Assembly (NCBI GenBank): GCA_025462865.1
Contig: JAOAPI010000087.1
Span: 99,365-163,364, forward strand
Direction: 5' to 3'
DNA: 64,000 bases
DNA from: Candidatus Sulfotelmatobacter sp.
Lineage (GTDB): Bacteria; Acidobacteriota; Terriglobia; Terriglobales; Acidobacteriaceae
Shown: positions 1-10,626 of the stretch, piece after piece
Layout of the letters: the number at the start of each line of letters is the position of its first letter
Numbering within the stretch: the stretch's first letter is position 1
Notes under the pieces: generated by a model
What the model was told of the DNA's origin: nothing
The model's input: the letters and a program-made list of their open reading frames with translations, nothing else
Database searches by the model: none
Position numbers and translations under genes: made by a program

Positions 1-2
1 GT

Positions 3-1451
3 TTTTTTGCGCCTGAGCCTCGTTATCTCGCCACTAACTCCATCAACGAATTCAAGACCATGGTGAAGACTTTGCATTCCGCGGGCCTCGAAGTGATTCT
101 CGATGTCGTCTACAACCACACTGCGGAAGGTAATCACCTTGGACCCACGCTTTCACTCAAGGGCATCGACAACAGTACGTACTACCGGCTCATGCCCGAG
201 AACCAACGTTACTACATGGACTACACGGGCACGGGGAACACACTCAACATGCGGCATCCGCGGGTCCTGCAATTGATCATGGACAGTTTGCGCTATTGGG
301 TTCTGGAGATGCACGTGGACGGTTTCCGTTTCGATCTCGCGGCAACTCTCGCTCGCGAACTGCACGAAGTGGATCGGCTGGGCGCGTTCCTCGACATCAT
401 CCATCAGGACCCGGTGCTTTCGCAGGTGAAGCTGATTGCAGAACCGTGGGACCTTGGCGAAGGAGGATATCAGGTCGGAAACTTTCCCGTGGGATGGGCG
501 GAGTGGAACGATCGGTACCGCGACACCGTGCGATCTTATTGGAAGGGCGACGAAGGGGTAGTGGGCGATTTGGCGTACCGTCTTACCGGATCGAGCGATC
601 TTTATGCACACAGCGGGCGTCGTCCTTATGCAAGCATCAATTTCATCACTGCGCACGATGGGTTCACACTTAACGATCTGGTGAGCTACAACGACAAGCA
701 CAACGAAGCCAACGGCGAAGAAAATCGCGACGGCAACAGTAATAACCGCAGTTGGAATTGCGGCGTCGAAGGTCCGACCGATGACCCGAACATCTTGGCG
801 CTGAGAGCTAAACAGAAACGCAATCTTCTAGCAACACTGCTGCTGTCACAGGGCGTGCCGATGCTATACGCAGGAGATGCTATTGGTCACACTCAGCTTG
901 GTAACAACAACGCGTATTGCCAGGACAACGAGACAAGCTGGCTCAATTGGAATTTGCAATCTCAAGATCGCGATCTGTTGACGTTCGTGCAGCGCATGAT
1001 CACCCTTCGAAAGCGGCATCCCGTCTTCCGCCGCCGCCGCTTCTTTCAGGGCCGTCCCATCAAAGGTGCAAATGTTAAAGACGTGTTGTGGCTAAACCCC
1101 CGAGGTCACGAAATGACCGAAGACGAGTGGCGCGATCCTGCCGCTCGCTGCCTGGGAATGTTTCTAGCAGGACAAGGTCTGGATGAAAGTGACGAACGCG
1201 GCCGCAAAATCGGGGATGAGAACTTTCTACTGCTGCTGAACGCCCACCATGAAGATATGCCCTTCATCCTGCCCGCGGTCCATCCTGGATCAAGATGGGT
1301 GGCGTGGATGGATACTTCAAGAGACGACGGTTTGCGCGGCGCCGATACGCATGACTCCGGTGCAACCTATCCGTTACAGGCGCGTTCCATGGTGATTCTG
1401 ATGGAAAGGCGTAACGGCAAGAAGGAAGAATCGAATGAAGCGCCGTCATAA
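3..1451 (+). CDS. glgX: Glycogen debranching enzyme GlgX, 5' end missing
   Basis: This is the C-terminal 482 residues of a GH13 isoamylase-type debranching enzyme that hydrolyses alpha-1,6 branches of glycogen or maltodextrin. The frame is open to the left window edge, so the N-terminal CBM48 domain and true start lie outside. Visible GH13 motifs are DVVYNH, the nucleophile Asp111 of the fragment in GFRFDLA, the acid/base Glu147 in IAEPWD and the third acid Asp219 in TAHDGF. The long '[10 protein letters not shown]' loop and the C-terminal beta domain are typical of GlgX. The gene overlaps treZ by 17 bases, so the two are probably co-translated. Debranched linear chains are the substrate of TreY. 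Confidence 0.95.
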   Translation, partial: FFAPEPRYLATNSINEFKTMVKTLHSAGLEVILDVVYNHTAEGNHLGPTLSLKGIDNSTYYRLMPENQRYYMDYTGTGNTLNMRHPRVLQLIMDSLRYWVLEMHVDGFRFDLAATLARELHEVDRLGAFLDIIHQDPVLSQVKLIAEPWDLGEGGYQVGNFPVGWAEWNDRYRDTVRSYWKGDEGVVGDLAYRLTGSSDLYAHSGRRPYASINFITAHDGFTLNDLVSYNDKHNEANGEENRDGNSNNRSWNCGVEGPTDDPNILALRAKQKRNLLATLLLSQGVPMLYAGDAIGHTQLGNNNAYCQDNETSWLNWNLQSQDRDLLTFVQRMITLRKRHPVFRRRRFFQGRPIKGANVKDVLWLNPRGHEMTEDEWRDPAARCLGMFLAGQGLDESDERGRKIGDENFLLLLNAHHEDMPFILPAVHPGSRWVAWMDTSRDDGLRGADTHDSGATYPLQARSMVILMERRNGKKEESNEAPS

Positions 1452-3273
1452 CATGCCTTTCGGCGCCGAGTGCCGTGACGACGGAAGCGTACGCTTCCGT
1501 TTGTGGGCTCCCTCCGCCAAGCGCGTCGAAGTCAGCCTCGCGGCGGCGAATCGTTCAGTGAACCTTCCCTTAAAACAGATCGACGATGGGTGGTTTGAAC
1601 TGGTCACTGACGCGGCCCAGTCAGGCACACAGTATCGTTTCCGAATCGACGATGCGCAGAATGTCCCTGATCCTGCTTCCCGGTTTCAACCTCGCGATGT
1701 GCACGGCCCCAGCGAAGTGATCGATCCTGAAGCCTTCGATTGGCAGGATGCTGATTGGAAGGGCCGTCCATGGGAAGAGGCCGCTATTTACGAAGTTCAC
1801 GTGGGAGCATTCACCCCTTCTGGAAAGTTTTCTTCTTTGTGCAATCGTCTCGACTACCTGGTGGATTTAGGAATTACCGCGATCGAACTGATGCCCGTGG
1901 CCGATTTTCCTGGGCGGCGCAACTGGGGTTACGACGGTGTACTTCCTTTTGCACCCGATAGCAGCTACGGCCGGCCGGAAGATCTTAAGAGATTCATTCA
2001 ACTCGCTCACGCCCGGGGAATTATGGTTCTGTTGGATGTGGTCTACAACCACTTTGGCCCGGAAGGAAATTATTTAAACTCTTACGCGCCGCAATTCTTC
2101 ACCAATCGGCACCGTACGCCGTGGGGGAATGCCATCAACTTCGACGGGCCTGAAAGTCGAGCCGTGCGCGACTTCTTCATACACAATGCGGTCTATTGGC
2201 TGGACGAATATCACTTCGATGGTCTTCGGCTGGATGCAGTACACGCGATCATGGATGATTCCACGCCCCACTTCCTGACGGAATTGGCCGAAACAGTTCG
2301 GAATGTGGTCGGTTCAGATCGGCGAGTCCACCTTATTTTGGAGAACGAATTAAATCAGGCGCACTATCTTCAGCTTACAGAGGAATGCAAAACGAAGGCC
2401 TACAACGCCCAGTGGAATGACGATATTCATCACGTGTTGCATGTCCTGGTGACCGGCGAAAAGGACGGTTATTACTCGGATTATTCAAGCCATCCTCTCG
2501 CTCGCTTAGGCCGATGTCTGTGCGAGGGCTTTGATTATCAGGGCGAGATATCGCTCTACCGAAATGGCCAAAGGCGGGGGGAGCGAACGATTGGACTGCC
2601 GCCGAGTGCATTTATCTCTTTCCTCCAGAATCACGATCAAGTGGGAAATCGCGCCTTCGGAGAACGAATCACTACTATTGGAGACGCACGCGCCGTGCGT
2701 GCGGCAATCGCAATTTTTCTGCTCGCCCCATCTTCGCCATTACTCTTCATGGGTGAAGAGTTCGGAGTGGAAACGCCATTTCTCTTTTTCTGCGATTTTG
2801 AGAAAAGCCTGGCGCCGGCGGTTGCCGCAGGTCGGCGAAATGAATTCGCGCGTTTTGCCCGCTTCAACGATCCATCTGCGCGCGAAGGCATCCCCGATCC
2901 CAGTGCGCCCACAACTTTTAAGGCCTCGAAGTTGGACTGGCATGATCTTGCACATCCGCGTCATCAAGAATGGCTCATTCTTTATCGGAACCTGCTGAAA
3001 TTGAGATTTCAGCATATTGTCCCCGGGCTTTCTCGCGGATGCGACGTGAAAGCAGGCTATGAAGTTTACGAAGATAGCAGCGGTCTCACTTCGCATTGGC
3101 AGTTTCCGGATGGCTCGAAGCTCACTCTGGTTGCGAATCTCGGAGCAAATACTCTCACCGGAGTTACGATTCCTGAAGCTCAGATGATTTACGCCAGCGA
3201 CGAAGTCAGCGACACGACGCTCAAGAAGGGGATACTTCCCCCCTGGTCGGTAGTGTGGTTTCTTGAATCATGA
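1435..3273 (+). CDS. treZ: Malto-oligosyltrehalose trehalohydrolase TreZ
   Basis: TreZ cleaves the alpha-1,4 bond next to the trehalose unit of maltooligosyltrehalose and releases free trehalose in the cytosol. The 612-residue length fits the family. An N-terminal CBM48-like beta domain (about 8-95) precedes the GH13 barrel, with Asp267 (GLRLDAVH, nucleophile), Glu303 (ILENE, acid/base) and Asp401 ([11 protein letters not shown], a TreZ hallmark). The ATG at 1435 has an AAGGAAG ribosome site just upstream inside glgX. A second ATG six codons later (1453) is possible. The stop overlaps the treY start as ATGA, showing a coupled glgX-treZ-treY operon. Confidence 0.96.
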   Translation: MKRRHNMPFGAECRDDGSVRFRLWAPSAKRVEVSLAAANRSVNLPLKQIDDGWFELVTDAAQSGTQYRFRIDDAQNVPDPASRFQPRDVHGPSEVIDPEAFDWQDADWKGRPWEEAAIYEVHVGAFTPSGKFSSLCNRLDYLVDLGITAIELMPVADFPGRRNWGYDGVLPFAPDSSYGRPEDLKRFIQLAHARGIMVLLDVVYNHFGPEGNYLNSYAPQFFTNRHRTPWGNAINFDGPESRAVRDFFIHNAVYWLDEYHFDGLRLDAVHAIMDDSTPHFLTELAETVRNVVGSDRRVHLILENELNQAHYLQLTEECKTKAYNAQWNDDIHHVLHVLVTGEKDGYYSDYSSHPLARLGRCLCEGFDYQGEISLYRNGQRRGERTIGLPPSAFISFLQNHDQVGNRAFGERITTIGDARAVRAAIAIFLLAPSSPLLFMGEEFGVETPFLFFCDFEKSLAPAVAAGRRNEFARFARFNDPSAREGIPDPSAPTTFKASKLDWHDLAHPRHQEWLILYRNLLKLRFQHIVPGLSRGCDVKAGYEVYEDSSGLTSHWQFPDGSKLTLVANLGANTLTGVTIPEAQMIYASDEVSDTTLKKGILPPWSVVWFLES

Positions 3274-6167
3274 AGCCCGGATCTCAAATCCCGCGAGCGA
3301 CGTATCGGTTGCAACTCAATCGCGACTTTACGTTTGACCAGGCGCGAGCGATCGTGCCTTATCTTGCCGCGCTCGGCATCAGCCATTGCTATGTCTCTCC
3401 CCTGCTGAAGGCGCGCCCCGGCAGCATGCACGGATACGACATCGTCGACCACAATGCGCTAAACCCCGAAATTGGAAGCCCTGAAGATTTCGATCGCTTC
3501 GTGAGCTCTCTCCATCAACACGACATGGGTTTGATTGTCGATATCGTGCCCAACCATATGGGGATAATGGGCAGCGACAATGCGTGGTGGCTCGATGTCC
3601 TCGAGAACGGCGAGGCTTCCACCTATGCTTGTTTTTTCGATATTGACTGGCGCCCTCTGAAAGAAGAACTCCACGGAAAAGTGCTGGTGCCTGTTCTGCA
3701 CGATCATTATGGCGCCGTACTCGAAAGCGGAGAGCTTAAGTTGGTTTTTCAGCCGGAGCGTGGCGCTTTTGATATTTCTTACCGCGACCACCGCTTCCCC
3801 GTTAATCCCAGAGAGTATCCGCGCGTCCTGCAGCATGCCACGAGCAAGATTGCGGCGACCCTGGGTGAGCAGAATCCCGACCTGTTGGAACTGCAAAGCT
3901 TGATTACTGCTTTCGGCCACCTGCCGGCAAGACAGGAAGCCGATAGAGAACGTGTGGCGGAGCGCAATCGCGATAAGGAAATCCATAAGCGCCGGTTGGC
4001 TGAGTTGTGCGCGCGTTCTCCGGAAATTGTCGCCGGCATCATGGAAGCTGTCGAGCAGATCAATGGCACACCCGCCGACCCCGCGAGTTTCAACGAACTC
4101 CACGAACTCATTAAGGCGCAGGCTTTTCGGCTCGCCAACTGGCGAGTCGCTTCCGATGACATCAACTACCGCCGCTTTTTTGACACCAACGACTTAGCCG
4201 CGCTGTGTATGGACAATGAAGCAGTCTTTGAGGCGACCCATCGTCTGGTGCTTCGCCTCGTGGCCGAGGGCAAAGTGGATGGCCTGCGCGTGGATCATCC
4301 CGACGGGCTCTTCGATCCTGCCAAATATTTCGAACGCCTTCAACGCAGCATCGCGAGCGCGGCACATGAATCACCTAACAGCGAAAGCAATTCTCGCTAT
4401 GTCGTGATCGAGAAGATCCTCACCGGCTCGGAACGTTTGCGGCGCGAATGGCCCGTCTGCGGGACGACGGGCTATGAATTTTCAAATCTGGTTAACGGAC
4501 TGTTTGTCGACGCCACAGCTGCCTCTCGCTTTGAGCGGATTTACCGGAACTTTACTGGAGACGAAATTGATTTTGACGACCTCGCCTACCGCTCACGGCG
4601 ACTTATTATTCGCGTTGCGTTAGCAAGCGAACTGAACGTACTGGCAGATCAACTCACGCGCATTGCGCTTGCCAACCGCCATACTTGCGACTTCACCCTC
4701 AATAGTTTGCGCGATGCTCTTACCGAAGTGGTTGCGAGCTTTCCCGTGTACCGCACCTACGTAACTACTACCGCCGTCTCAGAAAGTGATGTGCGTTATA
4801 TTCGCACGGCAATCGATTCGGCCAAATGGAGAAGCCCCGCCGCCGACACCAGCGTTTTCGATTTCATCCGGGAAGTACTGCTAACCAATATTGCTGAAGG
4901 GCAGATCGAGAGTTACCGCAAAGCAGTTGTCGCCTTTGCCATGAAATTCCAGCAGTTCACCAGCCCTGTAATGGCGAAAGGCCTTGAGGACACCGCTTTT
5001 TATCGGTACAACCGCTTGGTCTCACTGAATGATGTCGGCAGCGATCTTCACCGTTTCGGAGTGACCACGGCGGAATTTCACTCAGCGAATCAGGAGCGCC
5101 AGGCTGATTGGCCCCACAGCATGCTGGCCACCAGTACGCATGATTCCAAACGTTCGGAAGACGTGCGCGGCCGTATCAACGTGCTCTCGGAAATATCGAG
5201 CTTGTGGCGACTAAGAATACGCGACTGGCGCAGATTCAATCGTGGATATAAGTCGTTGGTTAACGACCGGGCCGCACCGTCACCGGACGACGAATATTTG
5301 CTCTATCAGACCCTGGTAGGCGCCTGGCCGCTCGAGCCTCTCACAGAAAAAAACGACTGGGATTCTTTTTCGCGGCGTATTGAAAACTACATGCTGAAGG
5401 CGATTCGCGAAGCAAAGCAGAACACAAGTTGGATTAATCGCAACGCTGCCTACGAAGATGCGCTTTCATCATTCGTCAGGAACATTTTGACTCCTGGCGC
5501 GAGGAACCAATTCCTTGCGGACTTCACACCTTTTCAGCAGCGCGTTTCCCGCATTGGCCGCTGGAACAGCCTTTCCCAAACACTCCTGAAGCTCACGAGT
5601 CCTGGGGTCCCGGATATTTATCAGGGAAATGATTTGTGGGACTTAAGTCTGGTTGATCCCGACAACCGTCGGCCCGTCGACTACTCTCGGCGGCGGCAGG
5701 CCTTCGAGACCTTGCGGCGCTGGAGCGACCATCCCGAAACCTCCGTCGCTGGTCACCTTTTGGAAACACCCGAGGACGGTCGGCTTAAGTTGTATTTGAT
5801 TTGGAAAACTTTGTGCCTGCGGAAAGACCAGCCCGATCTTTTTCGTAGAGGAGAATATTTGCCTTTAGCAGTGCAAGGCGCGAAAGCAGATCATGTCGTG
5901 GCCTTCGCTCGGCAATTTCAAAATAGAACCGCAATAGTGGTCGTCCCGCGCCTTGTGGCCGCTCTGCTCAACGAGCGCGAAGTCGCGCCCCTTGGAGCTG
6001 AAATCTGGAAAGACACTCAACTGGTGGTTCCACGCACTGGTGCCGGAAGCTATCACAACGCATTCACAGGAGAGGTTCTAACGCTGCCGGGGGATGGGGA
6101 TCGCGGCACAATCAGCGCTGCGGAGATATTTTCCAAATTTCCCGTCGCCTTGCTAATGGCCGGATAG
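3270..6167 (+). CDS. treY: Maltooligosyl trehalose synthase TreY
   Basis: TreY isomerises the reducing-end alpha-1,4 link of a maltodextrin to an alpha,alpha-1,1 link, the first step of the TreY/TreZ trehalose route. The protein has 965 residues, within the usual 700-1000 range. It opens with the family motif PRATYRLQL (residues 8-16), followed by the GH13 pieces DIVPNHMG (91-98) and VDGLRVDHPDG. The C-terminal half carries LTSPGVPDIYQGN, conserved in TreY. The ATG overlaps the treZ stop by four bases. No transcription terminator is obvious in the 170 bases that follow. Confidence 0.96.
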   Translation: MKPGSQIPRATYRLQLNRDFTFDQARAIVPYLAALGISHCYVSPLLKARPGSMHGYDIVDHNALNPEIGSPEDFDRFVSSLHQHDMGLIVDIVPNHMGIMGSDNAWWLDVLENGEASTYACFFDIDWRPLKEELHGKVLVPVLHDHYGAVLESGELKLVFQPERGAFDISYRDHRFPVNPREYPRVLQHATSKIAATLGEQNPDLLELQSLITAFGHLPARQEADRERVAERNRDKEIHKRRLAELCARSPEIVAGIMEAVEQINGTPADPASFNELHELIKAQAFRLANWRVASDDINYRRFFDTNDLAALCMDNEAVFEATHRLVLRLVAEGKVDGLRVDHPDGLFDPAKYFERLQRSIASAAHESPNSESNSRYVVIEKILTGSERLRREWPVCGTTGYEFSNLVNGLFVDATAASRFERIYRNFTGDEIDFDDLAYRSRRLIIRVALASELNVLADQLTRIALANRHTCDFTLNSLRDALTEVVASFPVYRTYVTTTAVSESDVRYIRTAIDSAKWRSPAADTSVFDFIREVLLTNIAEGQIESYRKAVVAFAMKFQQFTSPVMAKGLEDTAFYRYNRLVSLNDVGSDLHRFGVTTAEFHSANQERQADWPHSMLATSTHDSKRSEDVRGRINVLSEISSLWRLRIRDWRRFNRGYKSLVNDRAAPSPDDEYLLYQTLVGAWPLEPLTEKNDWDSFSRRIENYMLKAIREAKQNTSWINRNAAYEDALSSFVRNILTPGARNQFLADFTPFQQRVSRIGRWNSLSQTLLKLTSPGVPDIYQGNDLWDLSLVDPDNRRPVDYSRRRQAFETLRRWSDHPETSVAGHLLETPEDGRLKLYLIWKTLCLRKDQPDLFRRGEYLPLAVQGAKADHVVAFARQFQNRTAIVVVPRLVAALLNEREVAPLGAEIWKDTQLVVPRTGAGSYHNAFTGEVLTLPGDGDRGTISAAEIFSKFPVALLMAG

Positions 6168-6337
6168 CTCTATTCATTGCCGTAGGCTTTAGATTTTGAG
6201 CTCAGAAATGTCTGCTTGATCGTGGCCGGCGACCGGGTTGAATCTAATTGTCTCCGTTGAATCGCCAGGCTGGAATATTTTCAGCAATCTCTATTACATC
6301 CTCGCCGGATTCTGCATCAGACCTGCGGAGAAAATAG

Positions 6338-7141
6338 TTGCCCTCCCCACAAAGCAAGACGCAGCATCAGGAAGAGGCAGCCCCTGACACCCGAAGACTC
6401 ACCGCGGCCGAAATCCTTCACGCGGCGATGGACAACGCACGCGACGAACTGCGGCGTTCCAGTCAGAAGCTGGCTTTTTCAGGAGTAGCTGGCGGGCTGA
6501 CCATGGGGCTCACGGGACTCGGTGTAGCCACCATGCGTGCGCTCGGCGGACCGGGGGCAAACCCCATCGTTCCATATCTCGTGTATCCGATCGGTTTTAT
6601 TGTGGTCATTATTGGGCGCGCCCAGTTGTTCACTGAAAATACTCTGTATCCGGTTGTGCTCGTTCTAGACGAGCGTCGTCATCTCCTGAATACGCTCCGG
6701 CTCTGGGCCGTGGTCTTCGGCTCCAACGTTTGTGGCGCTTTTTTATTCGCGTTGCTGGCAGTAAAAACCGCCGCGCTGCGGCCGGAGATCCTATCGCAAC
6801 TCCTTCAACTCGGGCAGGAGGCCTCCGCCGGCTCCGCCGCTCATTTTTTTTGGAGCGGAGTCATTGGGGGCTGGCTCATTGCGCTGGTGGCATGGACCGT
6901 TACCGGCAGTCAAGGAACCATCGGCCAGTTTGTCGTCATCTATCTGCTCACCTTCGTGGTCGGAATCGGGCGTTTCGCTCACTGTATTGCGGGAGGCGGC
7001 GAAATTCTCTCCGCAGTCGTGGCTGGCTCGGTCTCGCTCGGAGCCTATTTTCAGTGGCTCGCCACTGCCACCATGGGGAACATTTGTGGCGGAGTGGTTA
7101 TCGTCAGCCTGCTTAATTACGGTCAAGTGAAAAAGCTTTAA
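6338..7141 (+). CDS. Formate/nitrite transporter (FNT) family membrane protein
   Basis: The 267-residue protein has about six hydrophobic segments after a roughly 45-residue charged, cytosolic-looking N-terminus. The GGLTMGLTGLG segment and the RAQLFTENTLYPV segment match the re-entrant and LFTxN region of FNT channels, which pass small monovalent anions such as formate or nitrite. The long N-terminus and missing pathway neighbours suggest a YfdC-like subgroup with unknown substrate. The start is TTG, chosen because GGAG lies seven bases upstream and no ATG precedes the first membrane segment. A small membrane protein follows after 50 bases and could be co-transcribed. Confidence 0.82.
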   Translation: MPSPQSKTQHQEEAAPDTRRLTAAEILHAAMDNARDELRRSSQKLAFSGVAGGLTMGLTGLGVATMRALGGPGANPIVPYLVYPIGFIVVIIGRAQLFTENTLYPVVLVLDERRHLLNTLRLWAVVFGSNVCGAFLFALLAVKTAALRPEILSQLLQLGQEASAGSAAHFFWSGVIGGWLIALVAWTVTGSQGTIGQFVVIYLLTFVVGIGRFAHCIAGGGEILSAVVAGSVSLGAYFQWLATATMGNICGGVVIVSLLNYGQVKKL

Positions 7142-7191
7142 TTCGCCGTTCTGACTCGACCCTTATCCTCAATGCTGCATCCAACTGAGCT

Positions 7192-7593
7192 GTGTCGATT
7201 GGCCTCCAATTTGCGTGGCTGCTCATGCTGGCGATACCGGTAGCGTGCATTGCCTGGACGATTACTCACGAGGAAATTTTCCGCGAGCCGCGCGACTATT
7301 GCCAGCAGCAATCAAAACAGGCTGCCAGCCTGCCTCGCCGTAAATTTTTCTACCTGTTCACCTGCGAATACTGCTTCAGCCATTACGTGGCTCTGCTGTT
7401 CCTGATAATCACCCGCTTCAAACTGCTCTACTCGGATTGGCGCGGATACCTCATCGCTCTTTTCGCTCTTGTGTGGATCGCGAACCAGTACATGAGTATC
7501 TACAACCATCTACGGCTCGACATCAAACATGAACAAGTCGAGATTCGCGCAAAGGAAAAAGAGGTCATCGCCCCAACACGCAAAGTCGCCTGA
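7192..7593 (+). CDS. Small membrane protein with a CxxC motif, function unknown
   Basis: This 133-residue protein starts with GTG. It has an N-terminal hydrophobic segment (about 4-22), a polar stretch with EEIFREPRDYC, the motif CEYCFSHY near residue 60, and two further membrane segments (about 66-77 and 85-100), then a charged C-terminal tail. The Cys pair beside a membrane segment recalls small DUF1360-like proteins, but I cannot assign a family with confidence. It lies 50 bases after the FNT gene on the same strand, so the two may form one transcript. Confidence 0.65.
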   Translation: MSIGLQFAWLLMLAIPVACIAWTITHEEIFREPRDYCQQQSKQAASLPRRKFFYLFTCEYCFSHYVALLFLIITRFKLLYSDWRGYLIALFALVWIANQYMSIYNHLRLDIKHEQVEIRAKEKEVIAPTRKVA

Positions 7594-7609
7594 GCGCTCG
7601 GTTCGCCGT

Positions 7610-9022
7610 CTAACTCGATTTGCGAGAACGAGCTCTTTCCGCTCTTCTTCTCGCCGCGGACCTTCCTATGCCGATCGCGTGTGCAATTTCGGCTGCGGCT
7701 CGTTTGCCGGTGGCGATTGCGCCATGAACAGTTCCATTGTGGCCGGCAGTGTCTGTGGCTTCGCCAGCAAAGAAGAGGGTATTCTCGATTGGTTTAGCCA
7801 GTTCCTCTTCCATACCATCGCCGTCAACTTTTCCATAACTATAAGCTCCGCGGGAGAATGGATCACTTTGCCAATCGTGAGAGTAGGCGTGTTGCAGCAA
7901 AGTTTCGAGTTCTTGGATGCTGACTCCCATCAGACCATGCAAAGTCTGGATCGCTCGCTCCACAACGAATGATTTGCTCTCTCCAGAAAGCCTCGCGGCA
8001 CAATGGAATGGAGCCCAACCGACCAATAGTGGAAACTTTTTTGGCGCCATCGTCCACCAGGTCGGAAACCAGTCATCGTGCGAAAACAGAAAACTCATTC
8101 CGCCCATCGTTTTGGAATTCGCTTCGCGAGACTTGGGAAGTCTTTCCCAGAAACGTTCCTGAAAGCGCAGAGTGACGCGGATTACTTTCCCCATCGCGAT
8201 ATTAGAAAGCGCGTTCTGTTTCGATTCTGGCAAGTCGGGAAGAAAGCGAATTGCGCCAATTTCTTCAGTTCGCGCCTGAAGCACGCCGAGCGGAACGGTA
8301 ATCAATACGCGGGCTGCTGACGAACTTGTCGCGCCATTCGGGCCGCGCGCGTTAACTTTAACCTGGCCACGCCGCCACTGAATGCTCTGCACCATTGTGC
8401 TTTTTTGAACCGAGACACCGGCATCATTCAGTTGCTGCTGAAATATATTGATGAGATCCGCATACCCATGCTCAGCACGAAAGGAACGATCCCCTTCGAT
8501 TTTTTCTTCTGCCCGCATTCCTTTCACCAGCCAATGCACCCCTACCAGCCCCGGATCGGCCGCATTGAATCCGGTGACGTAACCGAGTGCCCATCTTTTG
8601 GCTTCCTCTTGCCGGGCGCTGCTTTTTGACTTGGGACAGCAGGTTTCCAAAAAATCGGCGAAGGACTGATCGCGCCCGCGGTCATCCATCTTTTTCAGGA
8701 TTTCATCCACTTCCGAGAAAAAGTCGCAGGTGCTCAACTGACCTTCATTCACGCACCAGTTGTCGCCATCTACTTCTGCAACTTTAATTTTCCAGCGATC
8801 AAGCAAATCCCATGTTTCAGGAGGACGTCCATGTATGAATTCGGCGCCAAGTTCAATCGGAGATCCGCACACATCATCAATCTGCGTGAATATTCGCCCG
8901 CCGATCCGATCGCGAGCTTCCAAAATTTTGACAGCCAAACCGCCACGAGCAAGTTCGATAGCGGCCGTCATCCCGGCGGCCCCGGCGCCAATCACGATCA
9001 CATCGGCATCTTCGCTCATCAC
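7610..9022 (-). CDS. Flavin-containing amine oxidase family protein
   Basis: A 470-residue FAD-dependent oxidoreductase of the monoamine oxidase/polyamine oxidase superfamily. The N-terminus holds the dinucleotide motif GAGAAG (12-17) followed by the glutamate of ILEARDRIGGR, which binds the FAD ribose. The C-terminus holds LFFAGEATDTAGHNGTVHGA, the second FAD-contact motif with the position that can carry 8-alpha-cysteinyl FAD in eukaryotic MAOs; no Cys is present here, so FAD is probably non-covalent. No signal peptide is seen. The substrate is likely a primary or polyamine, but this cannot be read from sequence. It is convergent with the preceding membrane-protein gene, with 16 bases between stops. 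Confidence 0.88.
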   Translation of the reverse strand: MMSEDADVIVIGAGAAGMTAAIELARGGLAVKILEARDRIGGRIFTQIDDVCGSPIELGAEFIHGRPPETWDLLDRWKIKVAEVDGDNWCVNEGQLSTCDFFSEVDEILKKMDDRGRDQSFADFLETCCPKSKSSARQEEAKRWALGYVTGFNAADPGLVGVHWLVKGMRAEEKIEGDRSFRAEHGYADLINIFQQQLNDAGVSVQKSTMVQSIQWRRGQVKVNARGPNGATSSSAARVLITVPLGVLQARTEEIGAIRFLPDLPESKQNALSNIAMGKVIRVTLRFQERFWERLPKSREANSKTMGGMSFLFSHDDWFPTWWTMAPKKFPLLVGWAPFHCAARLSGESKSFVVERAIQTLHGLMGVSIQELETLLQHAYSHDWQSDPFSRGAYSYGKVDGDGMEEELAKPIENTLFFAGEATDTAGHNGTVHGAIATGKRAAAEIAHAIGIGRSAARRRAERARSRKSS

Positions 9023-9143
9023 AATTTATTCAAGACAAAGAGCAAGCCGCTGTCCGGTCGTGACAACGGCTTGCTATGCGAAATGGTTTCAACTCGGGTG
9101 CAGATGCTCTCTCGTTGCAACAATTCGCTCCTGAGAGGGCTTG

Positions 9144-9767
9144 CTATTTAGGACCCATCTTGTTGCTGGCTGTGCGGTTTGCCGGAGCAATCTCTTTGGC
9201 TTGACGCAGGTGATCTTTCAGCGTGGGCAGCGTTTTTGAGGCGAAGTCTTTCACGTCTGGATCCGTTCCCGAAGTGCTCTCCCGCTTGAAGTCAGCCACA
9301 TCCTGAATATGGTCTTGCACCATATCCTTCATATACGCTTTGTCGAACTGTTCCCCGCTGAGTTTTGAAAGACGGTCTTTTGTCATCTGGTCTTTGGCGC
9401 TGAGTTTATCCGGAACCGGAACTCCCTTACTGCTCGCGATGTCTTTCAATTGATCTCCGGCCTTGCTGTGATCGTCCACCATGCGTTGTCCGAACTTCTT
9501 GACTTCCTCACTGGACGCTTTCTGGGTGGCTAACTTCCCGAGTTCTACCTCGGCCATGCCGCCTTGGGCCGCCGTCCGAACAAACTTTTTGTCGGCGGCG
9601 CTTATGCCCGCAGTACGATGGCCCCCGCGCATACTGCCTTGATCTGAATTTCTGATTGCCAACGCGGGCGATGGTTTGGAGTTTGTCTGACCCTGGACGG
9701 CCAGTGGTAGAGCGGCAAAAGCCACCGCAAAAGCGATGCGCCCAACGAAAATATTAAGGGTGTGCAT
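9144..9767 (-). CDS. Exported DUF4142 family protein
   Basis: A signal peptide (about residues 1-25, ending near VQGQT) is followed by a low-complexity linker and a four-helix DUF4142 domain (about 60-190), with the typical blocks 'AAQGGMAEVELGKLA', 'FGQRMVDDHSKA' and 'QDHIQDVADF'. This ferritin-like-fold family is periplasmic or outer-membrane associated in many soil bacteria, with unproven function. The ATG at 9767 is preferred over the longer frame starting at 9824, because AGGAG lies 8 bases upstream and the signal peptide then sits at the N-terminus. Confidence 0.88.
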   Translation of the reverse strand: MHTLNIFVGRIAFAVAFAALPLAVQGQTNSKPSPALAIRNSDQGSMRGGHRTAGISAADKKFVRTAAQGGMAEVELGKLATQKASSEEVKKFGQRMVDDHSKAGDQLKDIASSKGVPVPDKLSAKDQMTKDRLSKLSGEQFDKAYMKDMVQDHIQDVADFKRESTSGTDPDVKDFASKTLPTLKDHLRQAKEIAPANRTASNKMGPK

Positions 9768-9878
9768 GATTATTTCTCCTCCCTTCGTGAATATTACGCG
9801 GCGGAAATCCAGGCAATCGGCCAAAAGCCCTAGGAATGTAACTGCAATCCCCTAAAGCCGGCGGACTTATAGTTGAGG

Positions 9879-10358
9879 TTACCGGGGTGCCAGCTTGTGT
9901 GATTTCAAATACGCCACCACAGATTCGGCATCCTGGCGGCTCATGCGGAATTGTGGCATTGGAGGACGCAGGTACTTTCCATCGCGCCAGATTCCTGTCA
10001 TCAGCAGCTTGACCATTTCCGCGTCTGTTCCTGGGGGATTTCCAGCGAGGCGCGGAGCCTGCAGCGGCCAATCTTCCGACGGCTGTGCCGGCTTCAGCCA
10101 TACTGGGGCGCCAGCCAGCCATTGAGCGTCATTGGGACCATTGGCGGCGTCGCGTGGCGTGTGGCATTGTCCGCACATCGCAACACCCTCGACAATGTAT
10201 TTCCCGCGACTCGCATTCCCAGTTGTTGATTTTTGCGCAGACCTCTCGGTTCTTGTTGTGTGCGCGGTTTGCGAAAAAGCGAAGCCGCTCACGCCGAGAG
10301 AAATCAATGCGACACGGGTGATACATCTGCGAATCGTCACAGCGCTTGTATGGTTCAT
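9879..10358 (-). CDS. Exported c-type cytochrome, single heme
   Basis: A class I cytochrome c. From the ATG at 10358 it carries an N-terminal Sec signal (hydrophobic run VALISLGVSGFAF), then the heme site CGQCH and a likely axial Met in RPPMPQF near the C-terminus, followed by the usual last helix (DAESVVAYLKSH). A longer frame starts five codons earlier at 10373. It should be a periplasmic electron carrier or the cytochrome domain of an oxidase or dehydrogenase pathway; no partner enzyme is adjacent. It is divergent from the Crp-type regulator at 10627, and the roughly 250-base gap between them probably holds both promoters. Confidence 0.87.
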   Translation of the reverse strand: MNHTSAVTIRRCITRVALISLGVSGFAFSQTAHTTRTERSAQKSTTGNASRGKYIVEGVAMCGQCHTPRDAANGPNDAQWLAGAPVWLKPAQPSEDWPLQAPRLAGNPPGTDAEMVKLLMTGIWRDGKYLRPPMPQFRMSRQDAESVVAYLKSHKLAPR

Positions 10359-10626
10359 GTTTTGCACCTTCATTGGTTGAAAATCGTCTCCTGGAAGGTT
10401 GGCAAATTGTTGACCGTTTCACCACTTCATATTCACCAGTAGCGTCTATTGCGATCGATGCCATGGCTATGTCGCGGGCAAAAAGCGTAGGTGCGCTGGC
10501 GCACCAACAAGTTCGCCCCATACCTGTTAGACTTCTTTTGTCTCTTCTAGCATCCATCCGCCGTACCCTTAACTGGAGACGGTCCTTGCGAAATCAGACA
10601 GCGATTCGCTGTGCAAGGAGCCGTTC

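Noticed and set aside
10374..10626. A minus-strand frame crossing the gap between the cytochrome c and Crp-type genes
   Set aside because: It runs through the probable promoter region, is Arg/Cys-rich and matches nothing known.
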